DNA of 64,000 nucleotides from Paenibacillus sp. 481 (GCF_021223605.1 NZ_CP075175.1:4357501-4421500), one strand, 5' to 3'. Shown: positions 8,232 to 16,793, counted from the stretch's first letter. The notes: generated by a model not told the origin, from the sequence alone. Made by a program: numbers and translations.

Positions 8232-8418
8232 TGTTTAATCAATAATTAAATTCCAATTATGTATTTAAAGGGAAATGAAAATTTCGCTAAATTAAGTATC
8301 TATAGTCACTTGCCCAACTTGTACTATGCTTTTAATTGCACAGAAGAAATGAACTGATGGGGGTGATAATATTCTTCCTGCACACTTTTGCCCACGTGTA
8401 AATGATGGAGATCATCCA

Positions 8419-8580
8419 TTGCTATCCGACATCAGTCATCTTAGAGCGAAACTTGTTCACGCCGTAAACGAACACGAGAGCTTTACTGCACACCCTGTCG
8501 TCCAGCTTAGCCAGCAGCTTGATGGTTACATTCTGGAATATCAGAAAGCATTATTTACGAAAGGAGGTGAAAAACGATGA
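8419..8580 (+). CDS. Spo0E-like aspartyl-phosphate phosphatase
   Basis: A 53-residue protein from a TTG start with GGAG 8 bases upstream. It carries the Spo0E-family signature around LSQQLDGYILEYQK (about residues 30-43), matching the S-Q-E-L-D core that inserts into the Spo0A active site, and an N-terminal helix ISHLRAKLVHAV. Family members remove phosphate from Spo0A or other response regulators and delay sporulation. Its TGA overlaps the ATG of the XRE gene (ATGA), and it contains that gene's AAAGGAGGTG site. The non-ATG start is the least certain part. Confidence 0.65.
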   Translation: MLSDISHLRAKLVHAVNEHESFTAHPVVQLSQQLDGYILEYQKALFTKGGEKR

Positions 8581-8825
8581 AGCATCGCAAGTGGCTCATT
8601 CAATGCAGAGGCTGTAAAACTCAAAAAGAAGTAGCGACGCTCTCCCAAATTGAACGCAGTTCTTACTCTAATATAGAGAGGGGGAGGCGTGACCCAAGCG
8701 TTCAAGTAGCGAAGCGCATTGGACAAGTATTGAATTTTGATTGGAAGCGATTTTTCGACGATGATGATTGTTGCTCTGGAGAAAAAGAAGAGGCTGTGCT
8801 TACTCGCAATAAACACAGCCGATAA
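8577..8825 (+). CDS. Small XRE-family DNA-binding protein
   Basis: An 82-residue protein that is almost entirely one Cro/CI helix-turn-helix domain: CKTQKEVATLSQIERSSYSN then IERGRRDPS, residues about 13-58, followed by a DDDDCC acidic patch and a short basic tail. It is translated from a strong AAAGGAGGTG site inside the preceding Spo0E-like gene and overlaps it by four bases. The pairing suggests a local repressor controlling its own phosphatase partner; targets are not visible. Confidence 0.8.
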   Translation: MKHRKWLIQCRGCKTQKEVATLSQIERSSYSNIERGRRDPSVQVAKRIGQVLNFDWKRFFDDDDCCSGEKEEAVLTRNKHSR

Positions 8826-9011
8826 AGCAACCTTCAACTGTATTATAAATTATGTTTCTTAATAAAGACGAGTTAGGCTTTTAGAAGAGACCAAATCACC
8901 ACGAATAAACTTCCTTTGCAACCCCTTTAACATACCCATGAAAAACCTGCATATATAACTTTACTTGGATAGGACGGAGAGAAAACTAAATAGTCCAAAT
9001 GGGGAATGATT

Positions 9012-9584
9012 GTGAGTAAGAAATACAGCGTATTCAAAATCATGAACTGCTTACAACAACGTGTAACACAAAGTAAGACATTGTTAGTTCCTAATGTATA
9101 TGGTGGGCTGTATGTGGGGCGCTTTACTTTTAATCCTCCTGCGACCAAAAGGGAAATGAGAACGTTTACGAATCAATTCAACATCCAACTCCCAGATGAG
9201 TACATCAAGTTCCTCAATTGTTGTAATGGCGCAATCCTGTTTGATATTGGAGAAGGAATACGTACGGAGATTTACGGAATAGATATGCTTACTAAGTTTA
9301 TGACGACGATTTACGATATAAGGCCGCAATTTTTACCCATCGCATCAAATCCGAAAGCCAACTTCTTCATAGATACAACACAACAGGAGAACTATTTATT
9401 TTGGAACGAGGGTAGCCCTGAATATATGGCGCTGGAAATGGGGTTTGCCGAGTGGTTAGGGCATTTAATTACGGCTAATGGCTCTGATTTCTGGAATTGG
9501 AATCCGATGCTTCAATGCAGGGAGATTTACAACACGGTCAATCTGATGTGTATGAAGGTCAGGATAATTGAGAAGGAGAGTTAA
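9012..9584 (+). CDS. SMI1/KNR4 (SUKH) family protein
   Basis: A 190-residue protein with the SUKH fold: FTFNPPATKREMRTFTNQF, then LPDEYIKFLNCCNGAILFD (about residues 58-76), YGIDML, and the late WLGHLI segment. In bacteria SUKH proteins usually act as immunity proteins against polymorphic toxins. No toxin gene lies next to it, so it is an orphan or serves another role. I use the GTG at 9012, which has GGGGA at a workable distance; the ATG at 9006 is too close. Confidence 0.75.
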   Translation: MSKKYSVFKIMNCLQQRVTQSKTLLVPNVYGGLYVGRFTFNPPATKREMRTFTNQFNIQLPDEYIKFLNCCNGAILFDIGEGIRTEIYGIDMLTKFMTTIYDIRPQFLPIASNPKANFFIDTTQQENYLFWNEGSPEYMALEMGFAEWLGHLITANGSDFWNWNPMLQCREIYNTVNLMCMKVRIIEKES

Positions 9585-9597
9585 AATACTACATCAA

Positions 9598-9646
9598 AGA
9601 ACAGGCTTATGCTATTTTTCATTTGTGCATGAGCTTGTTCTTTTTT
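9598..9646 (+). terminator. Intrinsic terminator after the SUKH gene
   Basis: AGAACAGGCT pairs with AGCTTGTTCT with one wobble, followed by TTTTTT. Confidence 0.75.
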
Positions 9647-9748
9647 AAGGAGAGGTTTCAAATACAACGTATTGATTTTAGTGGTCTTTCTGATTCCACT
9701 TCTTTTGACCGTTATAACTTTACGTACTAAAAGGTCATCATCCGAAAT

Positions 9749-9780
9749 AAAGCAGCCCATATGTGAGGGCTGCTTTTAAT
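9749..9780. terminator. Bidirectional terminator
   Basis: Perfect 10-bp stem AAAGCAGCCC / GGGCTGCTTT with an 8-base loop and T-rich flanks on both strands. It separates the SUKH unit from the converging small membrane protein gene. Confidence 0.8.
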
Positions 9781-9781
9781 A

Positions 9782-9946
9782 TTACTTCTTTTTTTTCGAT
9801 GATACCTTTAAATCAATACTTACCAATATTGCTATAACAATGAGAAGAAGAATATATACAAGTTCATTATCATTCATACTAATTCCAAATAAGCCTACTA
9901 TTATATAAAATGTTACAAGAAAAGCTATTACCAAGAAAAGAGTCAT
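9782..9946 (-). CDS. Small two-helix membrane protein
   Basis: A 54-residue protein on the minus strand with hydrophobic segments at about 3-22 and 29-46 and a basic end (SSKKKK). GGAAGTGA lies 7 bases before the ATG, and the gene ends directly at the shared bidirectional terminator, which supports expression. The family is unknown. Confidence 0.6.
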   Translation of the reverse strand: MTLFLVIAFLVTFYIIVGLFGISMNDNELVYILLLIVIAILVSIDLKVSSKKKK

Positions 9947-10173
9947 GTTAAATCACTTCCTTTTCAAAATAATAGTTTAGGTCAACTATCCTTATTGTAT
10001 ATTATTACATAATGAGGATTATAATTCATGATATCAGAAATATAGACTTAATAGCAATTATGCCAATCGATTTATCTATCGTCTATTTTAATGTCTGCTT
10101 GATGCCTGTATGTGTACCGCCCTTATCGTAAGCATCTTTAATGTTCAAACTGTTAACCTTTCCCCCAGCGCAA

Positions 10174-10199
10174 TAAAAAACCACTCTTACATAGAGTGG
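10174..10199 (-). terminator. Intrinsic terminator, minus strand
   Basis: Stem CCACTCT / AGAGTGG with a 5-base loop and six T on the minus strand. It lies exactly at the 3' end of the remnant frame that follows. A second C-terminal-like stub ends beyond it at 10083-10085. Confidence 0.65.
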
Positions 10200-10358
10200 C
10201 TAGTCCTTAAATATGTTATCTACTGATTCCTGCTTATCTGCACCGTCTAACCACTTATCAAATTGCTGGATAGCGTGTCCGTATATTCTATTTGTTGTTC
10301 GCCAAGAAGTCTCGATACAGCTTAGCTTTTCACAAGAAAAAGGCCGATTTCCTATACG
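10200..10358 (-). pseudogene. Possible C-terminal remnant of a tyrosine recombinase
   Basis: A minus-strand open frame without a start codon ends at 10200-10202. Its final part includes RTTNRIYGHAIQQFDKW, which resembles the C-terminal 'TT-x-x-Y-x-H' region around the catalytic Tyr of phage-type integrases. The catalytic Arg/His box is absent. The match is short and I am not confident. The remainder of the gap 9947-10724 shows no complete gene. Confidence 0.25.
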
Positions 10359-10649
10359 CTAAGGAGAGATCGGGTGATCCTTTATTCACCTGCGTTGAGG
10401 GGGCGTAATAAATTATGATCAGGTATTCTTTTTAAGTCTAATGTGTACTCACCTAGAAAATTAATATGTTCCCAGCCTAAAGGCGAGATGGGTTATAGAA
10501 GATCTGCTCGTAACAAAGAGCTAGCGCATAAAACATTTTGATTAATGCGATGTGTATCGACTACTGTGTATTTAACAGAGGCAGCAAGATTATTACAGTC
10601 AAAAGGATTATTTGCACTTATTTTTGCATTAAGTGAAAATTTGGTTATA

Positions 10650-10700
10650 AGAAAACTGCACCTCCGATTGTTAGTTTTGTCTAACAATTGGGGTGCAGTT
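10650..10700 (-). terminator. Long inverted repeat, terminator of the dehydrogenase gene
   Basis: AACTGCACC... and ...GGTGCAGTT form a roughly 20-bp stem with a 6-base loop. On the minus strand it is followed by a T-rich stretch and lies 25 bp past the stop of the dehydrogenase gene. Confidence 0.75.
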
Positions 10701-10724
10701 CAATAGAGCAGTCGGCCACACTAT

Positions 10725-11732
10725 TTAACTGATATGTGTACCAGTCTGTTTTAGACGTTGCTCCAGGTGTAGGGGGTCAATAACATTTTCAGGGAAGTAC
10801 AGACCCGGTCGAGGTGCTGTGTCCACTAGTCCCAACAAGTGTTCAATACCAATGGCTGCACCGAGTCCTGTCATTGAGGACTGATTATCTGGGTATACAA
10901 TCTCGCGCCGTACGGTTGTCAAAGTCCCGTCTTTCAATTCCCCTGTGATCTCAATAATTATATCGTGTGTAATTTGTCCGCCGCTCTTTCTGCCGGAAGA
11001 TTCGTGAGCGAGGAAGTCAAAGCGAGCGGACTTGATATCCATGGCTCCCAGACTTAAAATATCTGGTGATGAAAATGCTGTTGCCTCTTGAATACTTCCA
11101 TCCACCGTTTTAATTGTACGTCCGATGTCCATTTCATCCTTCGCCCGTTTCCATTTTCCATCCTGAAAGAACAATGGATAAGGGCTGGTTTCTTCTATTT
11201 CCCCTTCATTTTGTAAAGTTCCATCTGGACCGATTTCCTCTTCTGGATCAAAAATGACACTAATATTTATGGCTTCAATACTACGGAATTGACGTGCATA
11301 GTGTTTTGCAAGTGTAATGGGAATCCCCCCCATCCAGTGGGTGGCTATAACCACGGGCGCGGCTAAGGGGCCATGAAGATAGATAGAGGTATGTTTCCCA
11401 ATTTCATGTTCATATCCCGATATAAAAAGGAATGGAATTCGTTTGTTCTGAGCCCAGCGCTGGGAATAAAACTCTCCGTCTCTGAAGAAAGTTCCAACAG
11501 CACTGAGTTGTATATCCTCTGGTAAACCTAGGTTGGGACGCTCTAAATCAATTTGAACCGCTTGGGCATTACCGAGCTGATTTGCCACAGTTTGCGCTTT
11601 CTCCAAATTTCGGCCTCCGATTAAAATAGGTAATTCAGGATGAAACCGTCGAAGATGCTCGGCAGCGTTTTTACCGACCATGCCCGATCCCCCTATGAGA
11701 AGAACAGGGTGCTGTGTGATTGTAGTATTCAT
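10725..11732 (-). CDS. Saccharopine dehydrogenase-like NAD(P)-binding protein
   Basis: A 335-residue oxidoreductase with an N-terminal Rossmann motif PVLLIGGSGMVGK at about residues 8-20 and a GGRN turn near 39, typical of the saccharopine dehydrogenase/trans-acting enoyl reductase group. The middle segment (THWMGGIPITLAKHYARQF) and a C-terminal TGLGAAIGIEHLL helix support a full-length enzyme. CTGGAGGT precedes the ATG. It is transcribed divergently from a TetR-type regulator, and its promoter contains a palindrome, so TetR repression with an unknown inducer is likely. The substrate is unknown. Confidence 0.8.
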   Translation of the reverse strand: MNTTITQHPVLLIGGSGMVGKNAAEHLRRFHPELPILIGGRNLEKAQTVANQLGNAQAVQIDLERPNLGLPEDIQLSAVGTFFRDGEFYSQRWAQNKRIPFLFISGYEHEIGKHTSIYLHGPLAAPVVIATHWMGGIPITLAKHYARQFRSIEAINISVIFDPEEEIGPDGTLQNEGEIEETSPYPLFFQDGKWKRAKDEMDIGRTIKTVDGSIQEATAFSSPDILSLGAMDIKSARFDFLAHESSGRKSGGQITHDIIIEITGELKDGTLTTVRREIVYPDNQSSMTGLGAAIGIEHLLGLVDTAPRPGLYFPENVIDPLHLEQRLKQTGTHIS

Positions 11733-11795
11733 AATTAGTACCTCCAGTATCTAGTGATTTTTTCAAGTCATAATGTTTTGCATCTGACACAAACG

Positions 11796-11825
11796 ATTAT
11801 ACATACCGATCGTTCGGTTTGTAAA
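11796..11825 (-). promoter_or_regulatory. Promoter with embedded TetR-type operator
   Basis: On the minus strand TTTACA (11820-11825) and TATAAT (11796-11801) are 18 bases apart. The palindrome ACCGA-TCGT-TCGGT (11805-11818) fills the spacer. A repressor bound there would block RNA polymerase. The adjacent divergent TetR gene is the obvious candidate. Confidence 0.75.
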
Positions 11826-11976
11826 GTGGTTTATTTGGACTTTATCTAAACTCGGGTTATTATGAAGAAAAAAGGAGTATCAGTGGAACCGGATTTGTAG
11901 TTATAATTCTATATACCGCAAGCTCAGGAGAATTGGATTACAATTCATACAACCGATAATTGAAAGGGGAATTCAG

Positions 11977-12579
11977 ATGACCACAAACGAAGAATTAAGT
12001 AAAATATCCAAGAGTAAAATCCTACAAGCAGCCCAGTATTTATTCCAATATAAAGGTTATAACGCAACGTCCATCGCGGATATAGCAAAGGAAGCGAATG
12101 TTAGTAAAGGTAATATTTTTCATCACTTCTCCAATAAAGAGACTCTTTTTTTAACCATGATTAAAGAAGAGTCAATGAGGTGGAAGAGTGAATGGATAAA
12201 TTATACAAAAGATTGCCTTACGGCTAAGGAAAAGATCTATGCACTAGCTGAATTCACGATTAAAGAAGAGCTACTTTTGACGAAAGCAACGGACGAGCTT
12301 TACTTAATTGGAACATTAAGTGGGGATTTTAGAGAAATTATTAAAAATATGACCGAACTATACGTGAGTTTTATCTACGATATACTTGAGGAAGGCATAA
12401 GGAATAATGAATGGACGTGCGATGATAAAGAAAGTGTGAGTGTCATACTGGCTTCATCTCTCTGTGGCATTGAAAATTTCATTAAAGGTCAATCTAAGGA
12501 TGAATGGCTGCGACTGTCTTTAAAGAGCATAGATATTATATTAACCAGCCCTAACGGAGCGATGAAAAGCGAGCTATAA
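11977..12579 (+). CDS. TetR/AcrR family transcriptional regulator
   Basis: A 200-residue regulator with the TetR DNA-binding domain at about 12-58: [19 protein letters not shown], then [20 protein letters not shown], the canonical helix-turn-helix. The rest is a helical ligand-binding domain. AAAGGGGA precedes the ATG. It faces away from the dehydrogenase gene across an intergenic region with a good palindromic operator, so it probably represses that gene and may control itself. Confidence 0.9.
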   Translation: MTTNEELSKISKSKILQAAQYLFQYKGYNATSIADIAKEANVSKGNIFHHFSNKETLFLTMIKEESMRWKSEWINYTKDCLTAKEKIYALAEFTIKEELLLTKATDELYLIGTLSGDFREIIKNMTELYVSFIYDILEEGIRNNEWTCDDKESVSVILASSLCGIENFIKGQSKDEWLRLSLKSIDIILTSPNGAMKSEL

Positions 12580-12642
12580 GTAGAGGGCTATTTTCACCAA
12601 GGTTGTATTCTAACGTCGGTTATGTGTTAACTTGATATAAAA

Positions 12643-12685
12643 AATAATTAGTCTCTCGCAATGATGAGTAGCTAATTATTTTTTT
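12643..12685 (+). terminator. Intrinsic terminator of the TetR gene
   Basis: AATAATTAG (12643-12651) pairs with CTAATTATT (12672-12680), followed by a T run. Confidence 0.8.
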
Positions 12686-12948
12686 AATGTGCGCGTGATA
12701 TGATTGGAGGGAACCGGATCATTTTCTTGGAATAGTACCCAGGAAATCGGCCCTTTTCTTGCGAAAAGCTGCTTACCGTACGAAATCTCCGAAATGTTGG
12801 CGGTACCCCTGGCTAAACCCCATAATGTTAATGTTTTCAAACAGTCATCTTGAATCTTCAACCATGGCTGATAGTCTGTACTTGTTCCTGTACCGCGACC
12901 TTCTTTGATCTATTTTTCCATTGTAGATGTTCATTTTCTTTTGGACAT
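12676..12948 (-). pseudogene. Degenerate Tn7-type transposase endonuclease gene (tnsA-like)
   Basis: Reading the minus strand from ATG 12946-12948 (preceded by AAAGGGGTG) gives MSKRK, a TGA, TSTMEK, a TAG, then IKEGRGTGTSTDYQPWLKIQD. Both stops fall where Trp would be expected. The last block matches the TnsA N-terminus, which in Tn7 reads IKEGRGQGHGKDYIPWLTVQ. After a jump the frame continues with KQLFARKGPISWVLFQEND, like the TnsA region before its C-terminal part. The catalytic middle is missing (about 273 bp against about 800). I infer an internally deleted, twice-nonsense tnsA relic. Confidence 0.6.
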
Positions 12949-13069
12949 AAAAACACCCCTTTAGACAAGGCGTATATGTCTTAGTTGCCACGTTCTTACA
13001 CTAGCGCTGAGGTTTTTCGGAGTTTCATTGCTTTCATTGCATACCCTGCCTAAAGATCATCAACCTGCT

Positions 13070-13115
13070 ACCTCAAAGAGGAGGCCCTCGCCCGCAAGTA
13101 GGGAAGGCCTCTTCT
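13070..13115 (-). terminator. Probable terminator of the cyclase gene
   Basis: An imperfect stem AGAGGAGGCCCT / AGGGAAGGCCTCT lies 7 bp past the stop of the minus-strand cyclase gene. The T tail is weak. Confidence 0.4.
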
Positions 13116-13121
13116 CATAAT

Positions 13122-15143
13122 TTACCGCAAGTACTTCCGCCTATAGTGACTAAGAGCAAGCAAGGGCCAAATATAGTTATAGCTGTGATACGTAATGTAG
13201 AAGTGTCCTGGTAATCCGGCCCCTGTCGGATAGCTCATAGCTTGATACGAGGGATGGCTCAATTGGAGCAGCGCCTTGACCCCATGCTGGATCTCAGCCG
13301 TAGGATGGGGGGATATCGCGATTAGCGCATCCAAGGCCCAAGCGGTCTGTGAAGGTGTAGACATCGCCAACGGAACAAACGTCTTCTTGCGGTCGCTTTC
13401 GCAAGACTCACCCCAGCCGCCATCTGCGTTCTGTACACGCGACAGCCAGCGAGCTGCTCGCACAATCGCAGGATCAGAAGGGCTCACACCGACTGCTGTC
13501 ATGCCTGTGACAGCAGCCCAAGTGCCGTATAAGTAACAAATGCCCCATTTTCCGTGCCACGATCCGTTCTGCTCCTGATGCTGAATTAACCAGGCAACCG
13601 CTCGGCGGACAAAGGCCTGCTTCTGTGTAAGATGGAGCGTGTTGCCCAAATACTCCAATGTCCTTCCAGTTAGATCCGTAGTAGACGGGTCTGTAAGTGC
13701 CGCGTCCGCGCCATCATAGGGCAGCCAAGTTAAGATAGCTTTGTTCTTATTTTTTTCAAAAGCAGACCAACCGCCATCGTCATTTTGCATCGACAGCAGC
13801 CATTGCAGCCCTTTGTCCGAAGCAGCTGTATACGTGCTATTTCCTGGCGCTAAGTGGTGAATCGCGCGCAGCGCGGCTGTCGTATCATCGACATCAGGAA
13901 TCATCGTATTAATATCTGAGAAGCCCCACCCTCCAGCAGTAGGGTTCGGATTATTCATATACCAATCCCCGAGCCGATGCTGCTGACGGGACAACAAATA
14001 AGTGCCTGCACGTTGAATGGCTGGATGCTGGGCGGGTAAGCCCGCCTGCTGCAAAGCATGGCTAATGAGCGCGGTATCCCATATCGTCGGGGGCGAATTC
14101 TGAATGTGCACATGCTGCATCTGCTCGCCCGTCAGACAAGTGAACGATTTTAACCCTTGCACGGCGGTTCGGATTCGCAGATGCCTACGGTCATAGCCGA
14201 GCGACAGCAGTGCGAGGATCATAAGGAAGGTGGAGCTGGCATAGCTGTAAAGGGTACCGTTCGGTTCAATGCGATCCAGCATGAAGTTCTCCGCTTTGTG
14301 GAGCGCCTCCTGCTTAACGGATTGCGGGGAGGGGAGTAGTTGCAGCAGTTCGTTCTTCAAATGTTGGAGCAAAAATCGATGCTGCTCCGAAGCGTAGGAC
14401 GCTGGATTATAGGGGGCCTGTGAGTCATCGAAGTAGGATGAATCATGTTGCAAATAGTTGCTCTGAATACTGCTTGGATCGCTGCTTTGATTACTTTTGT
14501 TACTGTTCTCACCGTTGTTTTCACCGCTGTTCTGGTCGCGTTGAATAAGTAAGTCGGCTAGATTAGGTGCCCCTTCAGGACGCTTTGTATCAGGATGACT
14601 GCTCAAAATCAGAATCGGAGCAATATGAACTCTGGCATAACCAACAATATCAGAGAAGCTGATTGGCGACCAATCGGGAAGCAGCAGAAATTCGATCGGC
14701 ACAATTAGGGAACGAGACCAAGGGAGCTGTCCGGTTGCTGCCAGCAGCGCTTTGGTCATAACGCTAGTGACCGCATTCAAGCCTCCTTTTTCTAATATGT
14801 AAGCTCGGGCCTTCAGCATGATCTTGTCGTCCTTCTTCACATAACCAGCATATAACAGGGCGTAATAAGCCTCCACCGTCGCGGATAAATTGCCGTGCTG
14901 TTCATCGGGATACGCGCTCCAATAACCAGCTTGATGCTGCTTGGCTACGATTCGTTGTGACAACTGCTGCACCAACTGTTCCTCGGGTAATTGCAGGATG
15001 CGCAAGATAATAATCATGAAGCTATCCGTCATCGTCGATCCAATCTCAAAACAGTAACGCCACGAGCCATCGGAATGTTGTGCAGCCAGCAGTTGACGGG
15101 TCAGACGATCGATTGCCGCGTTTATATTTACCGTTAGATTCAT
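13122..15143 (-). CDS. shc: Squalene-hopene cyclase family triterpene cyclase
   Basis: A 673-residue monotopic membrane enzyme that cyclises squalene or a similar polyprene to hopanoid- or sporulenol-type triterpenes. The protonating DXDD motif is present as DVDD at residues 417-420 in DVDDTTAALRA. Several QW repeats are visible (for example SDGSW, GWGFSD, NDDGGW, NGSWHGKWG, NADGGWGES). The start is the ATG at 15143, 5 bases after AAAGGGTG; the ATG at 15173 has no such site. An Asn/Ser-rich hydrophilic insert of about 30 residues lies near 205-240. No squalene synthase genes are adjacent. Squalene versus tetraprenyl substrate cannot be decided from sequence. Confidence 0.9.
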   Translation of the reverse strand: MNLTVNINAAIDRLTRQLLAAQHSDGSWRYCFEIGSTMTDSFMIIILRILQLPEEQLVQQLSQRIVAKQHQAGYWSAYPDEQHGNLSATVEAYYALLYAGYVKKDDKIMLKARAYILEKGGLNAVTSVMTKALLAATGQLPWSRSLIVPIEFLLLPDWSPISFSDIVGYARVHIAPILILSSHPDTKRPEGAPNLADLLIQRDQNSGENNGENSNKSNQSSDPSSIQSNYLQHDSSYFDDSQAPYNPASYASEQHRFLLQHLKNELLQLLPSPQSVKQEALHKAENFMLDRIEPNGTLYSYASSTFLMILALLSLGYDRRHLRIRTAVQGLKSFTCLTGEQMQHVHIQNSPPTIWDTALISHALQQAGLPAQHPAIQRAGTYLLSRQQHRLGDWYMNNPNPTAGGWGFSDINTMIPDVDDTTAALRAIHHLAPGNSTYTAASDKGLQWLLSMQNDDGGWSAFEKNKNKAILTWLPYDGADAALTDPSTTDLTGRTLEYLGNTLHLTQKQAFVRRAVAWLIQHQEQNGSWHGKWGICYLYGTWAAVTGMTAVGVSPSDPAIVRAARWLSRVQNADGGWGESCESDRKKTFVPLAMSTPSQTAWALDALIAISPHPTAEIQHGVKALLQLSHPSYQAMSYPTGAGLPGHFYITYHSYNYIWPLLALSHYRRKYLR

Positions 15144-15343
15144 CGCTTCACCCTTTCGTACGTTCTTAGTCATTACTATTGACCATATTCATGTCGTTTC
15201 TTCCATATTCTTAGACAGGGTAAAGGGAACGGACTTCAATATATATTCCTTTTCATACCAAAAATGTGTTGCAGGGCGATCCATTAAAATGTAAGATGAC
15301 CCCATATTCATCGTTCAATCAGAAATAGAAAGGGGGCGATAAA

Positions 15344-15784
15344 ATGGGGGAATTATTCGTTCTTCGTAAAATAATCGTCAGCCTTTTAGCCAGTGTTGTG
15401 TTTAGTATCTGCTTCGCAATCATGTTGATTTTACCTCGTTCCATAGGCTCTGCCGACAGCGTCATACTCAGTTTTATTTTTTTATTTGTTTCTCCGATAT
15501 ATTTAACAGGTGGAGTGCTATATGCCCTTTGTATTGATTTTATGTGGTTAAAAACAACTTGGTTAAGTAGCAAAAAGGTGCTGCGATTTTTCGTGAATAT
15601 AGGCTTGTACAGTGTCGGGGGATTGCTCGTTACGTATTTATATTTGCTTATTTTTTTAAGTCATTTCGGTGTTAGTCCGAGTGAACTAAATTTATTATGT
15701 ATCGGCAGCATGGGAGCTGTACTATTTTTGGTCATTGAAGAAGGGATAAAGCTCTTTAATAATAGCATGCGTAAAAATCCATAA
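15344..15784 (+). CDS. Small four-helix membrane protein, unknown function
   Basis: A 146-residue membrane protein with helices at about 9-30, 39-66, 84-107 and 115-133 and a short basic tail. AAAGGGGGCG precedes the ATG. There are no recognisable motifs. It is divergent from the cyclase gene and followed by an alpha/beta hydrolase 58 bp later on the same strand. Confidence 0.7.
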   Translation: MGELFVLRKIIVSLLASVVFSICFAIMLILPRSIGSADSVILSFIFLFVSPIYLTGGVLYALCIDFMWLKTTWLSSKKVLRFFVNIGLYSVGGLLVTYLYLLIFLSHFGVSPSELNLLCIGSMGAVLFLVIEEGIKLFNNSMRKNP

Positions 15785-15842
15785 ATGGGTGATGGTGATA
15801 AACGATTCGCGCAGTACATTATGCTGAAAGGGGAGTGATGTT

Positions 15843-16601
15843 ATGTTCCTATCGTGTACAACCGTTAATAATGGAGTAACCATCCATTATCTCGACTCGG
15901 CTAATCATGCAACGTCAGAAATGACTCCTTTGCTCATTTGCCCGGGCTTGTCTGAGACCGCGGAACAATACGTCGATTTTGTTCAAGCGTTGCTGCCGCG
16001 TCGGTGTGTTGTTCTTTCATTTCGCGGAAGAGGCAGGAGCGATACCCCACTTCAAGGCTATGACCTGCAACCGCATATTGCTGATTTGGAGGCCGTCGTG
16101 CAAGCAGCACGGTTAGAACGGTTTCATTTGTTCAGCTATTCACGTGGTGTTTCGTACGCTTTAGGTTATGCAAGGCTACAAGGATCGTACTACGTACAAT
16201 CTGATCAGGCTGACCACCCGATTCAATCACTGATCATTCAAGACTATCCACCCGAACATCGCCAAATGCCACAGGGTTGGGCGGATGATTATATTCACAA
16301 TTATTTAATTCCGTGCAATAGAATCTCATTTATACGACCAGAGGCTGTGCATGGCATCCAGCACGATTCTACTCAAATAGATTTATCATTTCCCATACAT
16401 TTTCCTGTGTTAGTTATGAGAGGGTTGCTTGCTGACTCTTTCATTTCAAATCATGATCTTGAGGTGTATAAGCAATGTTATCGTCATCTAACGATCGCCG
16501 AATTTGCTCAATCCGGCCACGATATTCGTGGGGCAGAACAAGCTTTGCACTTAAAAACGGTCGTGGATTTCTTGGATTATGTTGCAAAGAGACACTTTTA
16601 A
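15843..16601 (+). CDS. Alpha/beta-fold hydrolase
   Basis: A 252-residue cytoplasmic hydrolase. The nucleophile elbow is SYSRG with Ser100. The preceding FRGRGRSDTP is the usual oxyanion-region motif, and the catalytic His is His226 in SGHDIRG. An acid residue is expected near 198 after the strand VLVMRGLLADSF. GAAAGGGGAG precedes the ATG. The substrate is unknown; the family covers esterases, lyases and dehalogenases. Confidence 0.85.
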   Translation: MFLSCTTVNNGVTIHYLDSANHATSEMTPLLICPGLSETAEQYVDFVQALLPRRCVVLSFRGRGRSDTPLQGYDLQPHIADLEAVVQAARLERFHLFSYSRGVSYALGYARLQGSYYVQSDQADHPIQSLIIQDYPPEHRQMPQGWADDYIHNYLIPCNRISFIRPEAVHGIQHDSTQIDLSFPIHFPVLVMRGLLADSFISNHDLEVYKQCYRHLTIAEFAQSGHDIRGAEQALHLKTVVDFLDYVAKRHF

Positions 16602-16793
16602 TAGTGAATAAATTCCAGTAAAATGAAGCGTACGGGTGTTTTTTTACAAGCCACATAGGCATGAACAGATAGGGAAACGAATTTTTATACATACGCTTCA
16701 AGATATGATTCAGTAAATGCTTCAAGAAACGAACGCCTCGGGCGAAAGATGATTGCATCATAAGCGAAACTAACGAAAAGGTGGAAATAGAAG

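Noticed and set aside
9660..9776. Hydrophobic frame after a GGAGAGG site (VLILVVFLIPLLLTV)
   Set aside because: The frame has no start codon at a usable distance from the site and ends inside a terminator stem.
10493..10687. 64-codon minus-strand frame
   Set aside because: No start signal, and its first codons overlap the terminator hairpin of the dehydrogenase gene.
16441..16761. 106-codon minus-strand frame between the hydrolase and acetyltransferase genes
   Set aside because: Its first half looks somewhat protein-like but there is no ribosome binding site and it overlaps the catalytic His region of the hydrolase.
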